Below, piece after piece: positions 10,603 to 21,575 of a stretch of 64,000 nt of DNA. Numbering within the stretch: the stretch's first letter is position 1; each line of letters starts with the position of its first letter. The DNA is taken from NCBI RefSeq assembly GCF_963583255.1, contig NC_084817.1, positions 11,476,121 to 11,540,120 of the forward strand, read 5' to 3'. Both the position numbers and the translations under genes were made by a program. The notes under the pieces were generated by a model. It was not told the origin of the DNA. It made no database searches and saw only the letters and a program-made list of their open reading frames with translations. The stretch comes from Pyrus communis (taxonomy: Eukaryota; Streptophyta; Magnoliopsida; Rosales; Rosaceae).

Positions 10603-12867
10603 TGACACACCCCGACCGAGATCAGGGCGTGCTGGCCGTCACTCGAAGGTGACGTAGCCATGTGCGCGTGCGGAAGCTAATGAGAAGGTAATATAAAAGT
10701 ACTAATAATTAAAAACCTAATAGCATACAAAGTACTAGTGTATGTGAGACACAATTCAGAGCAAGTCTACAACAGTCCAAAAGGAAAAGATACGACATAT
10801 TTACACCCGAAGGTGACCCTACAATGGTGAGTGTCTGTCAGAAATGTCGGGACGCCCTCTGGGATAAACCACCGAACTTGCTAGACCACTAGAACCTGGA
10901 GGGGCGCAAAAACAAAAGCGTGAGTGGGCAAAAACAAAGTTCTTTGAAAACTCTTTAGCAAAAAACATTCTAACCCCTCGCCGTAAAACCTGTATACTTC
11001 CCAGAAAAATGAACATATATACGTATGTATAGATATGTCAATCCTGCTCCACCATATGCCATTCATGCTCACAATATGCCATTCATGCTTGAGAATATGC
11101 CACAACAGAATATCATAATCATATATAAATGCTCAAGCGTAATTCACATCAATAATATATAATATGGCAGCCGGGAGTCACCTAACGTGACCTGTACGGC
11201 TGAATCTAGAGCTCCACTCTCAACTCAATAACTGAATCTGCACACGAGTCGGAACCACCTAACGTGGTCTGTACGACAAGCTGGGTGTAATATATATATA
11301 TGTATGCTCTAGTGCTACGATCACGTGAAGCTGTGCGATAATCGCGGGTCACCTACAAGTCGGAACCACCTAATGTGGTCTGTACGACAGGCTTGCACCT
11401 ATCTTGGATCCAAGGCGAGCATGCGGTGCTGGTGAACATACACGTGAAGGCTGTGCCCTGGCCTCGGGCGGGAGCACTAACACCGGGGGTGCAGATTATG
11501 AGCTCTCTAAACATCTCAAACTACTATTGCATAACAACATGAATACCGCTTACCTGGCACTTACCTGTGCGTCCACAGCACCAATTACACATTTATATAT
11601 ATGTATGCCACTACTAATACATGTGATGATGCGTAAACAATATTCATATGATGCATGGCATAAAACAAATAACCTTTTCTATTTAATTTCTGGGAATTAA
11701 TATGTATATAGGTATATACGGAAAACAAAAGCCCACTCACTGATAATTAGAAGGGTCGTAGCCCCCCTGCCTCGAGTGTGTACGCTCGTCTTCGGAATAC
11801 GAATCACCTATACGCGACAAAGTTACGAAAACATTAATTTAAAAGCACCTAAGCAACTTCTTGTAATAACTTCTCATACATTGCTCAAATTGGACATATG
11901 AATATACCAACGTGATCTACACAACCTCAGGATCACGCCCATATTTTTAAAATAATTTTTGGACCACGCACGCGCCCCCACGCGCCTGAACAGGCACGGA
12001 CCTACGCGCCCCCACGCGTGGCCACGTGCACTGCACACTGACGGTGTCAACAGACGCCGTCAGGAATATTCCGTCAAACTGACGGAATATTCCGTTAAAC
12101 TTAACTGATTCCGTCCACTGCCGTTAGGAATATTCCGTTAAACTTAACGGAATATTCCCCTTTCTTCTCCGGCGAGCCTCCGGCGCCGGCGACGGCGCCG
12201 GAAAACTGGGTAATTTTCAAACTAAGTTTTCTCCTTCGTTTTTCAACCATTTTTCACGATCTTTATACCAAAATGAAGCTTAGGACTAGTAGAATCACGT
12301 TGGACTACTTTTAAGGCCTAAAAATCAAGGAATCTCACCTGCAACAACGGTCCAAGTTCGGCCAACTTCGAACCTAGCCTTCCCGACGTCCAAATTCGTC
12401 CAACGAACTACTCCGAGGTTCCTTGGGACCTCACAAACACAACTACAAGCTTCAAAATTGCAAAAACAAGCTAGTTTAAGTTTGCATGAACAGTGCTCAA
12501 TTCGGCCATGGTGATATCGACGTGAAAACGTCAAAGTTCTTACCTGGAAATGGTACCTCTGAACTCCTCTCAGCCTCACGAGCACGAGGGTGGTCTTGGT
12601 TTCTCGATTGGTGAAGATTTGAGTGTGTTTGTATGTATGGTCCGTGTGTTGAAGGAAGAAGAAGAAGAACTCGGGGAGGAAGAGAGAGAGAGAGAGAAGA
12701 GACAGAGTGAGGGAATGAGGGAGGGAATCCCGGAAAGAAAAGAAAAAATGTATGATTGTGTGTGGTCCCACCACCCACACAACACAAATATACATGTAAA
12801 CGAATAGATTAGGGGTAAAATTGTAATTTCAATGTACGTTTCGTTAGTTTCGGGACGGGATGTTACA
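10603..12867 (-). repeat. 5' LTR of the gypsy element
   Basis: 2265 bases, near-identical to the LTR at 3404-5672. Differences seen include one near 10847 (T against C at 3648) and others in the phrases CCCTCGCCG, GATATGTCAA, GGCTTGCACC, GACCTCACAA, TATGGTCCG and ATACATGTAAA, plus a GA tract 4 bases shorter. It should carry the element's promoter. I did not identify a convincing TATA box. Confidence 0.95.
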
Positions 12868-12872
12868 AGTGT

Positions 12873-12907
12873 AGACTGAGATTTTTGAAGTGCCAATAAC
12901 ATTTCCC
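12873..12907. mobile_element. hAT-like MITE copy 1, right part
   Basis: This is the right 35 bases of the 121-base MITE split by the gypsy insertion. It ends in TTTCCC followed by the target-site duplication TATTAATA (12908-12915). It pairs with 3318-3403. Confidence 0.8.
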
Positions 12908-12915
12908 TATTAATA

Positions 12916-13192
12916 AAGTTAAATATTTAATGGAAGACATTGAATTAAATACACATTAATTAATTTGAATTAAGGACTCACCAAGGGACTATAATCAATA
13001 TGTAATCTAACACCAGATTTTTATTAAATTTTAATTTTCTTCAAGGATTAAAGTTAAAAAAACCTGAAGAAGGATAATGAAGAGAAAGGGTCAAAGAAGA
13101 AAGGAAGAAAATTAATAAAAAACAATTAATAAGATGGAGAGAGAATAAAAAAAATCTTAATTAAAAGACTTTTAGAATTTCATTCCTAATCC
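12916..13192. other. AT-rich non-coding stretch
   Basis: Purine-rich and AT-rich DNA between the split MITE and the right inverted-repeat arm. No ORF or signal could be supported. Confidence 0.6.
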
Positions 13193-13304
13193 ATAATTAT
13201 TTTAATAAAAAAATTAATTGAATTAAATAGATTACATCTCAACCATTAAAAGTTTACAAATTTAATGGCCTAGAACTTATATCAAAATTTGTGTAAAAAA
13301 TGTG
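13193..13304 (-). repeat. Right arm of a large inverted repeat (partner 2174-2286)
   Basis: The reverse complement matches 2174-2286, including TTTTTTACACAA and ATGGTTGAGATGTA. It sits just outside the MITE/gypsy nest. Confidence 0.5.
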
Positions 13305-13327
13305 GTGTCACCGATACGCCTTATGTG

Positions 13328-13333
13328 TGTGTA

Positions 13334-13369
<36 letters not shown>

Positions 13370-13375
13370 TGTATG
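13328..13375. repeat. GTAT microsatellite
   Basis: A TA-rich start followed by about nine GTAT repeats running up to the left end of the Tat-like LTR element. Its last five bases (GTATG) serve as the target-site duplication of that element. Confidence 0.95.
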
Positions 13376-13984
13376 TGTGGAGTAAAAAATAATAAAATAA
13401 AAAAATGGAGGCGACACGTGGATTCTTGGGGTTAAAAAGACAAAATTACCCTTGAGGCACACTGAAACTCCCACGTTCAAGTAGCGGACAATCACGACTC
13501 AATCAAGGTCAAAAGTGATCAAAATAGGTATTTATTCAAAACCTATTTCATCCATCCTCATCAAATCATCCCCACAAGGTAACCCTCAATTATTCATTCA
13601 AATTAGGATTAATTATCTAAATTAATTGATTAATTTTCTAATTGATTGCAAAATATTTTTTTGACATAATATCTTGCAATTACACTCAAACATTACCATA
13701 AGTGGCCGGACCCCTTTTCTCCAAATAGGGGCCAGCCACACCCCTATAAATAGCTCTCATTTCTCCCAAAAACTTAATTCCAACTCTCTTCAAAATTCTC
13801 CAAATTTCTCTAAAACACTTTTCCCTCAAATTCTAACTTTGGCATCAGAGGTTCTTCGGCCAAAGCCCCCCCCCCAACTTAATTCATCGTGGGTGTGTGA
13901 GGCTCTTGGCCTTGAACTAAGATGTTAATTGTTTTGCAGATGCATTTTCCTTCAAGAAGAAGAAGGTGGAAATTTGCATCCACA
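13376..13984 (+). repeat. 5' LTR of the Tat-like element
   Basis: 609 bases from TGTGGAG to ATCCACA. It contains a plausible promoter core, CTATAAATAGCTC, near 13742-13754. The partner LTR lacks about 200 bases of its 3' part. Confidence 0.85.
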
Positions 13985-14008
13985 AATTGGTGTTTTCATT
14001 GAGAGCTT
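13985..14008 (+). other. Putative primer-binding site of the Tat-like element
   Basis: Immediately after the LTR end the sequence reads AATTGGTGTTTTCATTGAGA. Its position is right for a primer-binding site. The matching tRNA was not identified. Confidence 0.5.
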
Positions 14009-15159
14009 GAGTCACATGCTCGTAGAAGACTCTCGCATTCAAGGTTTTTCGTTTTCTTGTTCATTTGTAGATTTTTCGTACGTTCTTACTATTGGAAATT
14101 TTATTTATAAAAATTCTTAGATAAAACGTAAAAGAGAAGTACAATGACAAGAGATTCAGAAATCTCGACGAACGAAAATTCCAACGTTCAAGAAATAGGA
14201 CCACGATGATCCACAAGGCTAAACACGACAATAAGTGGAGCGGCACCACCACAGAAGCAACCATAGCAGACACCCTTGGCAAGGCCCACGGCGCCAAGGC
14301 CTCAGTCCAAGCCATGCCATTCAAGCCTATACGAGCCCAAGCCTAAGGCGAGCCGACCCAAGCCCAACGCGAGCCCAACACGTTGCCTTGCCGAGCCGAG
14401 CCTTAGCTTTACACCATCCATATGCAATCCAACTTACTCTCGTGGTGTCCTAATTTCCCAACTCTAATCTCGCTCCCGGAGTCTACCACACTTCCATTAC
14501 CTAAGGAAATGCACTTCATCCAAGCTCTTCCAACCCAAATAAAGAACAACACTTGTCCCAATAAGTCATAGAGTTGACGAGCGCCCTTGCACAGTAGACG
14601 ACCTTGGTGAATCAGCTTTTGCAGCACACTGAGATGCAATGTGCCCCCAGACGAGGTGTCCCGAAATAGGACAAGGGCAAACGAAGAACATCTCGAGCAG
14701 TGTCCTGGCAAGTAGCCACCCGACCAGCCACGAACCTCATGTTCTGGCAGTGTATACTCCCTACTAGGCCCCCAAGATAACATATACTACCATCTTAGCA
14801 CGCTGAGGAATGTGCACTCTTGACTAGGCCAACAGACAAGCATACATTCATGGTTGAGGCCACACTTCGATAATTAACATGAGTAGCCTTCCAGGCGAAG
14901 CGCTCATTCGTGGCGAGGCCCGCAAAGAGCATCCTCCACCTCACATCGGACTAAGCAACACGACAGATGGAAAGAAGCAGTCACTCAATCCAACTTAAGT
15001 TCAACCAGCAGCCTATGAGAAATTCGCTTGCCTACTATAAACGTAACACATGCACCGCAACCACGACATAGACGAGCTAAACACATGGAAGAGTAGCCGA
15101 GACTAGCAAGTCACAACCTGGAGCAGCCGAGAGCTTCGTTAACCCCAACAAAGGAAAAT

Positions 15160-15355
15160 TCAGGAAGAAGTAGATAGGCTCTTAAATGAGCGATTACGCG
15201 ATTTCCAACGCAACAAGGACACTGACAAGACACTACGATAGGACATGACCAATTTAAGTAGGTCACCATTCATAGACGAGATTGAGTAGACAGAGCCTCT
15301 AAGTAAGTTCAACATGCGGCATTTCACATCCTTCAAAGAGGATGAAGACATGTGA
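15160..15355 (+). pseudogene. Gag remnant of the Tat-like element
   Basis: One frame reads EEVDRLLNERLRDFQRNKD, then after a stop SPFIDEIE, another stop, and FNMRHFTSFKEDED. This resembles the gag segment with the MPHF.SFKGDGDP-type motif found in Tat-lineage elements (recalled). Three in-frame stops show decay. A 26-base copy of the HFTSF-coding part is duplicated at about 15359-15384. Confidence 0.6.
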
Positions 15356-15779
15356 CGACATGCCGCATTTCACATCCTTTAAACGCACGCAGTCATCCTC
15401 ATGACGCACTATTTGACCCAATTCAGACACGCGACGACAAATGCGCAGACATTAATGGTGCAAAGATTTTGACGAATGCAACAACTTAACCCAAAAGGCA
15501 CGCCAAGGGCAGACGAACACTAGAAGGACACACTCGGAAGCAAGTTTTATCCCCGTCGCCCCAAAAGATTCTACATAGGAGCAATATGTACCCGCAGTGG
15601 AGCCCCACGTCCTGTTGCTCGTCACATGGCTCCAACTAACACTTGAGGATCTCCTGCTACATGTAACATATCCCTAACTCCATGGTTCCCTACCGCGCCT
15701 TCACACCTAGCTTAAGCGACGCAACAGAGCGACCTAATAAAGCCTTGAAGGCAACCGAGCATGCCCTGGCCATGCCTGC

Positions 15780-16150
15780 TTCACCCGATCAAGCCTTCTG
15801 GCATTTGCATGTTGAAGGCGCATCTAACTACAAAGGCTTAGGAACAGGTATGGTCCTTATTACCCCGGACAGTTTGATGCTTATCAAAAGACTTGGCGGT
15901 AAAAAAGCTCGCGATTCATACTGATTCATAGCTAATTACCAGCCATACTACTGGGGAGTACATAACAAAACATCTAAAAATGGCACAATACATAGAGAAA
16001 GTACGAAAGCAACTCGAGGCATTTCAAACTCACACCCTCACTGAAGTTTCGCGGCAAACAACGTCCACGCAGATGTGCTAGCCGGCCTAGGCTCCGCTCT
16101 CGACCACTAACTCAAACGCTCTATTCTGGTGGAGTACCTAGACAAGCCAA
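15780..16150 (+). pseudogene. RNase H remnant (archaeal-type domain of Tat elements)
   Basis: The frame FWHLHVEGASNYKGLGTGMV resembles the W.L.VDG(S/A)SN..G.G start of the second RNase H that Tat elements carry before integrase. The domain end is visible after frameshifts as NVHADVLAGLGSALDH near 16055-16110. The usual catalytic Asp after the first strand is Glu here (HVEGAS). Stops and frameshifts make it non-functional. Confidence 0.65.
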
Positions 16151-16379
16151 ACATAGAGGCGAAACCAGCAGCCGAGGTGTCACAAGTTATTATGATTCCA
16201 AACTGGAAAAATTTTGATTACAGACTACCTGGTTAATGGCACACTCCTTATAGAAAGATTGGAGTTTAGAAAACTCCAAATAAAGGTGGCACGTTACTAC
16301 ATGTGGAACAGCATTCTCGTCTGAAGATCCTACACTGGGCCACATCTCCACCGCTTAACGCCTCCCAACGACTCAAAGG

Positions 16380-16806
16380 TTCTAATTTCAATCCACGAAG
16401 GTATTGTGGAAACTGCTCCGGAGGCCGATCCTTAGCACAAAAAGCTCTTAACGCAGCCTATTACTGGCCCACCATGCATTAAGACACTAAAGAGTTAATA
16501 CAAAAGTACGACCACTGCCAACACTATAAGCTAGTGTCAGTACTGCTTGCCAGACGAACTTCCTGGATGTCTATGAGCGTATTGCACAACCAAACAACGA
16601 GCAACCGATGAAACTCTTTTCTTTTTGGCATTTGGTTTAGAAGCAATCATTCCTCCCAATGTCATTGTGCCAAGTATTAGCACTTTACTGCCAAGCGTTG
16701 AGTAGAATGAAAAGGAGATGGCCATACCCACATTGTGGCCTACCAGCAGCAGCTCTTCTCCAGCTATAACAAAAGAGCCAAGATTCGACAGTTCCTGCCC
16801 GGGGAT
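16380..16806 (+). pseudogene. Integrase zinc-binding and distal remnants of the Tat-like element
   Basis: ALNAAYYWPTMH followed by KELIQKYDHCQ near 16440-16520 is the HHCC integrase N-terminus. From about 16620 the frame jumps to the region just before the integrase C-terminus (YQQQLFSSYNKRAKIRQFLP). The catalytic core between them is deleted. The solo LTR interrupts it at 16807. Confidence 0.65.
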
Positions 16807-18667
16807 TGATAGGAGCATATTTATGCGACTTTGTTAGCTTATTTCCTTGCATTTAGTGAGTTAGTTTCTACTTATTATAGTGATTTAAGCTATTATTATG
16901 TGTTTGTAGGTTCAATTGGCTAAAGTGGCAAGAAAAGGCAATTTGGAGCATTTTAGAGCAGTTTTGGGCTTGGAATGGATAGCACATGAATGGAGTAAGG
17001 TGGATGGACGAATTTGAAGTTCAAGAAGGGCTAAGAATATGCTAAAGAGATGGAAGAATTAATTCAAGACAAAGAAGATTTGGAGTTCAACAAAGAAAGA
17101 AGGAAACATGAGTCAAAATACCTTATTTTGTCTTAGCCAATCCTAATCCTAATCCTACACTACCTAAGTTCCAGCTATCAAGGGGATCCCTAATTATATT
17201 AGGACACCTAAATATATGATTCTAGAAGGCTTAATCCTAATTCTACAACAGTGCCGCACCTATCCCTTCTAGAAGACCATGTCTTGCCGTGCACTCCCTT
17301 TCCCTTTCCTTCTAGGATCCTGCCACATCTTCCCTTCCCTTTTCCTCTCGGATTCGGATTTTAATTAGCCTTTTTTCCTTGAGGATTTGGAGTGCAAATC
17401 TTCTCAAAAATTAATTAGGGTTTCTCCCTTGAAATAAATGTTTCTGTCGCACCAAAAAGGGAACCGCTCGTCCATATCTCACCATAATTCGCACCACCCC
17501 ATCCACAACACACTTTAACCTAATTTCAGAGACAAACACCTTTGTGCCGCAACTTTGCAAGGAAGGAAATGATAGCTTGGAGTCGTACCTGCCATTCAAG
17601 ACTTTTTGGATTGTTGGAGCGTTTCTAGGTGTATTCAATCATTTGTTTTCAATGTTTAAATTTAATTGTACTTATTTAATTGCGAACATGAGGAGCTAAA
17701 CTCGTTTTAGCTAGGGGAGAATTCAAAGCCATGAACATATATGTGATATGAATTGATTACATCCAGTTATTGTTTCATGAATTGTGAATGCAATTTGCTT
17801 TACTGCTTGATTGATAACTTATTCTTGTATGTTGATTGAGGGTGCACACTTAGTTTGCATGCATGAATTTGATGCTGAAATATAAGGGATTTTCACCTAA
17901 TCGTTATGAACTTATATTTGCAAGTAGTGGAGGTCGCTAGTCACAATCGTGTTAAGTAAATTCCTGGCAAGAGTATCATGTTTTTCATAGTTACGAGCCA
18001 TGTCAATGCTTATGATTTTCATAGAACTTAATGATCTTTGATATGTATCTCTATCATGCTGTTCATATAGGGAACTTGATAAGAATAATTTGATTGCGTC
18101 ACTGAGTCCAATTCAATGAAATTAGGAAAATCTGAGAATTAATTTGTGCAGTTCACAATTAATTTGGGGCATTGTCATTCATGGTTTATTGGAATAATAA
18201 TTGGAAATCGATTTGTATGTATATGTGTCATGTGTGGAAAAGAACCCTCTAGCTAGCCTATCACCCATCAATTCATCCAAATTTATATCAATTTACTTTG
18301 TTTCTGTAACATGTTTGTTTAAGTTTTTAAATTCGTCAAAACTAATCCCCCCCCCTTTAATATTTCATATTTACTTAATTAGGACCTGTTTAAATCTGTT
18401 TTTATTAGTGTTTTTGAGTCAAGTTAAGTTAGAATTCGTCCAAAGTCACCCTTAGTTTCTGTTTTTAGTCAATTTGCTTGTTTTGTGTTGTTTTGAGTCA
18501 TTCTAGTTTATTTTGAGTCATTAGAATTTAGTTTTCTATTTTTGAGTCTAGTTTAATATTGAGAGATTAGCATCCCTTCTAATCTCCGGCCTATAACGAT
18601 CCCTATTGATTCATACTACAACTACAATAAAAGGGTTTAAGTTTGTGTGCTATTTTATATCACATCA
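16807..18667. mobile_element. Solo LTR of an LTR retrotransposon, nested in the Tat-like integrase
   Basis: 1861 bases starting TGATAGGAGCATATTTATG and ending TATATCACATCA. The flanking duplication GGGAT is perfect (16802-16806 and 18668-18672). No primer-binding site, polypurine tract or coding domain lies inside, so this is one LTR left by LTR-LTR recombination. It splits the integrase frame of the host element. The orientation of its parent element is unknown. Confidence 0.8.
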
Positions 18668-18858
18668 GGGATCTAGTCCTAAGAAAAGCCTTCATCACTG
18701 CCCGCAAAGAAGGCTCCAAAAAGATGGATCCCATCTGGGAAGGTCCATACAAGATCAGCAGAGTAGGCAGTAAGGGTAGTTACATCCTTGCCACCATGAA
18801 CAACAAAAAGATTGAAAAGCAGCAGTATGCCTACAATCTGAGGAAATACCATGTGTAA
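18643..18858 (+). pseudogene. Integrase C-terminal remnant of the Tat-like element
   Basis: From 18673 the frame reads LVLRKAFITARKEGSKK, MDPIWEGPYKIS, GSYILATM and AYNLRKYHV then stop. That is the C-terminal (GPY-type) tail of a gypsy integrase. It is the continuation of the frame cut by the solo LTR at 16807. The upstream part of this ORF (18643-18667) lies in the solo LTR and is not part of it. Confidence 0.8.
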
Positions 18859-20294
18859 ACTCCCGCTATATCAAAGCCCAAAGACTCAAGCAGCTCGACG
18901 GGCACCACCTCGCAAGCCGAGGACTATCCAGTTGCTATGCAGTTCCTACCTTACAACTAAGTTCTCGTTCGTTTCACTCATTTTTCAATGAGGAATTTAG
19001 AAGTAATCTATAACTTGGCTTGGTTGTCTGCTTACAACAACTGATCACTCTTGCACTTCAAAGAAAATCGTGCCCTTCTTAAGGACTCCTCACAGGAATT
19101 GAGCCCCCTGAAGGACCAATCATGCTCTCCAATGTGAGAGGGTAAACCAATTTCCCGACACCCATCTAAATCTACTCTCCAGTGCGAGAGGATAAACTAA
19201 TTGTTCTCAGGTGTGAGAGGGTAAACCAATTCCCTGACACCCATATGGGTTTGCTCTCCAATGCAGGAGGATAAAATTTACACTCCGAATATCCAGATGT
19301 GGATGAGTTAGGTTGCCCTGGTATAACTATAAGCATGATGGCTTGCGCTGGGATTCCTAGAAGTATCCACAATGGTCTTTTTCAAGGCTTAGCTAACTGA
19401 AGGATCTTGGGTCTCTTGGCCTAATCCGCGGGGAACAGGGCCCCAAGGACAGATGAAACACATTATGTAGTACGTCCTATGGACGGCTGCCCTGGAACCT
19501 TAAAGCTGCTACCGAGTACACTAAGGTAGCCTACAGTTTCCATAAGACTGCCTACAACTTGCCCTTCGAGCAGTGAACCGTGCTAAACTTACACAACTGC
19601 ACATTTTTGTGAAAGGTTAAACAAGTTAGTGCGCATATACGAAGCTTTATTCGCTGCCGACATGCTACGCAGCCGATAAGCTTCACCTTTGCCAAAGCGT
19701 GGAATGATCACTTAAGATCTACACTGATTCTTAAAGTGTTGTGATACTTGCCACACAGCCTACGAAATTGGTTACATAAAATGAAGGAGTTTTCTCAAAC
19801 ATTTGCTTACGAAATTCCATACAACCATGTACTTTTGATATCAAAGGTTAGCGAATTTTATGATCCAAAAATCTTTAGTTTGTTGTGATGCAGGCCACAC
19901 ATCTCAAAGGATTGAAGAAAGCCAAGTTTAATAACCAAGCGTTCACGCGAACTCGTCTGCTTCTGTAAGTAAGGCGTCTAGTTATGGACCTTATGGTTAA
20001 CAACCTTGCAAAAGTTCTAGACCAATACCTACGACTGCATAAGCTACGCGGCCCTCTCTACTTATAGAAAATCAGCACGCTTGCTGCAGGTCTAAAAGTC
20101 AAAGGTTGGGTGTAAACAAAAGAAGGGAAGATGAAGAAAAGTGAAGGAAATAGATTTATTAAATTTTCTAGCAAAATTGATAAATGACTAGCAAAGGCCG
20201 ACTGAGTTCAAGCAAAACAAGAACAACAAGGAAAACAAAGAAAATCCTAAAGTGAAGGAAGTAGATTACCTTCAGCAGCTTGGACATCCCACAA
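18859..20294. other. 3' non-coding region of the Tat-like element
   Basis: Moderately GC DNA without an open frame in the element's direction. It includes a minisatellite at 19124-19278. Such long 3' regions are usual in Tat elements. Confidence 0.6.
19124..19278. repeat. Minisatellite in the Tat-like element 3' region
   Basis: Four diverged units around the phrase CTCTCCAATGTGAGAGGGTA, alternating with AACCAATT..CC.GACACCCAT. Unit length is about 35-55 bases. Not coding. Confidence 0.75.
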
Positions 20295-21575
20295 CTACTT
20301 GGCTGCCATACCTTCAGCAGCCGCAACGCTCCTAGCAACAACATCATCTGACGTTTCACCCCCAGCTGCTCTAGCTTGGACATCTACCTCTTCGACTACT
20401 TCACCAATAGAGGCCTCAAAAGTAAAGGCAAGCAAGTCTTTTAGAGAAATAGAGAAAGTTTCGAAGTCTCTCCTAGCAAACTCGAAGTCAGACAGCTTAC
20501 CAAAGAGATGATCTACATAACCCAACTTGTAGAAATCAGCCTGACTCCGAACAAGTGGAGCCTTGAGCCCATCCTTCTCACCTTTTAGCACACCTTGGAG
20601 TTCCAACACTTGGGGATCAAGCCTATCAACGACCTTCTTGAAGTCGGTCACTTGGTTATAAGCAGTAATCAACTCTTCATCATTTGCATAAGCAGCCGAA
20701 TGAAGCTCAGAAACGGCATGCTCAAGATATTGAATATGAGGTATGTAAAATCCGATCTCCTTCTCTGCACTTTCATACTTAACTTGGATTGCATCAAGCC
20801 TAGTCTTCAAGCCAACAATCTCATGGCGAGCGGTCTCAAGTTGCACAAAAGTGGGGGCAAAGATATTATACCCCTTTAAAGCGACGAGCTCAGATTCCAA
20901 CCTTTTGATTTTCTCAACAAAAGAATAAGCTTCTTCTGCCACAGCCTTTGCCACCTACTTGGCAGCCTTGGTATCCTCTTGATTAAGGAGTATAGACTCG
21001 GCTGCTAAAATAGTCGTCTTCTGCATCATTGCAAGTATAGCAGTCTTTCTATACTGGGCTGTATGCTTAGTAAAGGAAATTGGGCAAACAACATTTCTAA
21101 CATCATCGATAAACTTGGCATAAACGTCTATGTCTTCAAACATAAAACATTCTCCTCCTTCACAGTTATGCACACGAACAGTCTCCTCCTTCCCAGCAGG
21201 CGAATTAGTCTCAGCAGCAGGGGGAGTAGGCCTTGGCACCACTTTAACAGCATAGTCTACCTTATTACTCTTTATAATAGCAAGTCTTTCCAAAGGTGAA
21301 GCAGACTTAGCCCCCGACGGACGTTTTGGCATAAATTTCAGCATTGGAGACATGAAGGAACTTCTATGCTGAGTAATCCTATCAGCAATCGTACTAGCCA
21401 CATTTAGCACTGCAATCGTTACTGGCTTAGATCTAGCAGCCTTATCTTTCTTCCCTTTGGAAGAAGTTAAGTCAATCACAAGCTTATTAACAGCAAATGA
21501 ACCCTCACAAACAGCGGAAGAAGTCTTCATCTTTTCTTGAGCAGGTGGGGAATATCTTTTTTTTTCCACATTCAT
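20295..21575 (-). pseudogene. Antisense coiled-coil ORF of the Tat-like element, one internal stop
   Basis: A single minus-strand frame of 425 residues broken only by a TAG at 20955-20957 (the codon after it is GTG, so it is one frame, not two genes). It is antisense to the element's gag-pol. The N-terminal half (206 codons) is basic with Lys/Ser-rich stretches, then an acidic patch (CEGGECFMFEDIDVYAKF), then LAMMQKTTILAAESILL. The C-terminal half is a long predicted coiled coil (KIKRLESELVALK, LETARHEIVGLKTRLDAI, YESAEKEIG) ending in an Ala-rich tail. I recall very similar predicted proteins scattered through apple/pear genomes, annotated as uncharacterised. No enzymatic motif is visible. 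The function is unknown. Confidence 0.75.

Larger units (their letters stand above)
3404..12867 (-). mobile_element. Ty3/gypsy LTR retrotransposon, chromovirus (Tekay-like), nearly intact
   Basis: A 9464-base element transcribed on the minus strand. It has two LTRs (TG...CA ends), a methionine-tRNA primer-binding site inside the right LTR, a purine tract inside the left LTR, and one gag-pol frame in the order gag, zinc knuckle, protease, reverse transcriptase, RNase H, integrase, chromodomain-like tail. The target-site duplication AGTGT is perfect (3399-3403 and 12868-12872). The LTRs differ by about seven substitutions and one 4-base change in a GA tract over 2.27 kb by eye, so the insertion is recent. 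The only clear defect seen in the frame is a TGA at 6722-6724 in the integrase. It landed inside a MITE. Confidence 0.95.

Noticed and set aside
20168..20383. Minus-strand ORF with a hydrophobic tail
   Set aside because: Overlaps the end of the antisense Tat ORF in another frame; no support.
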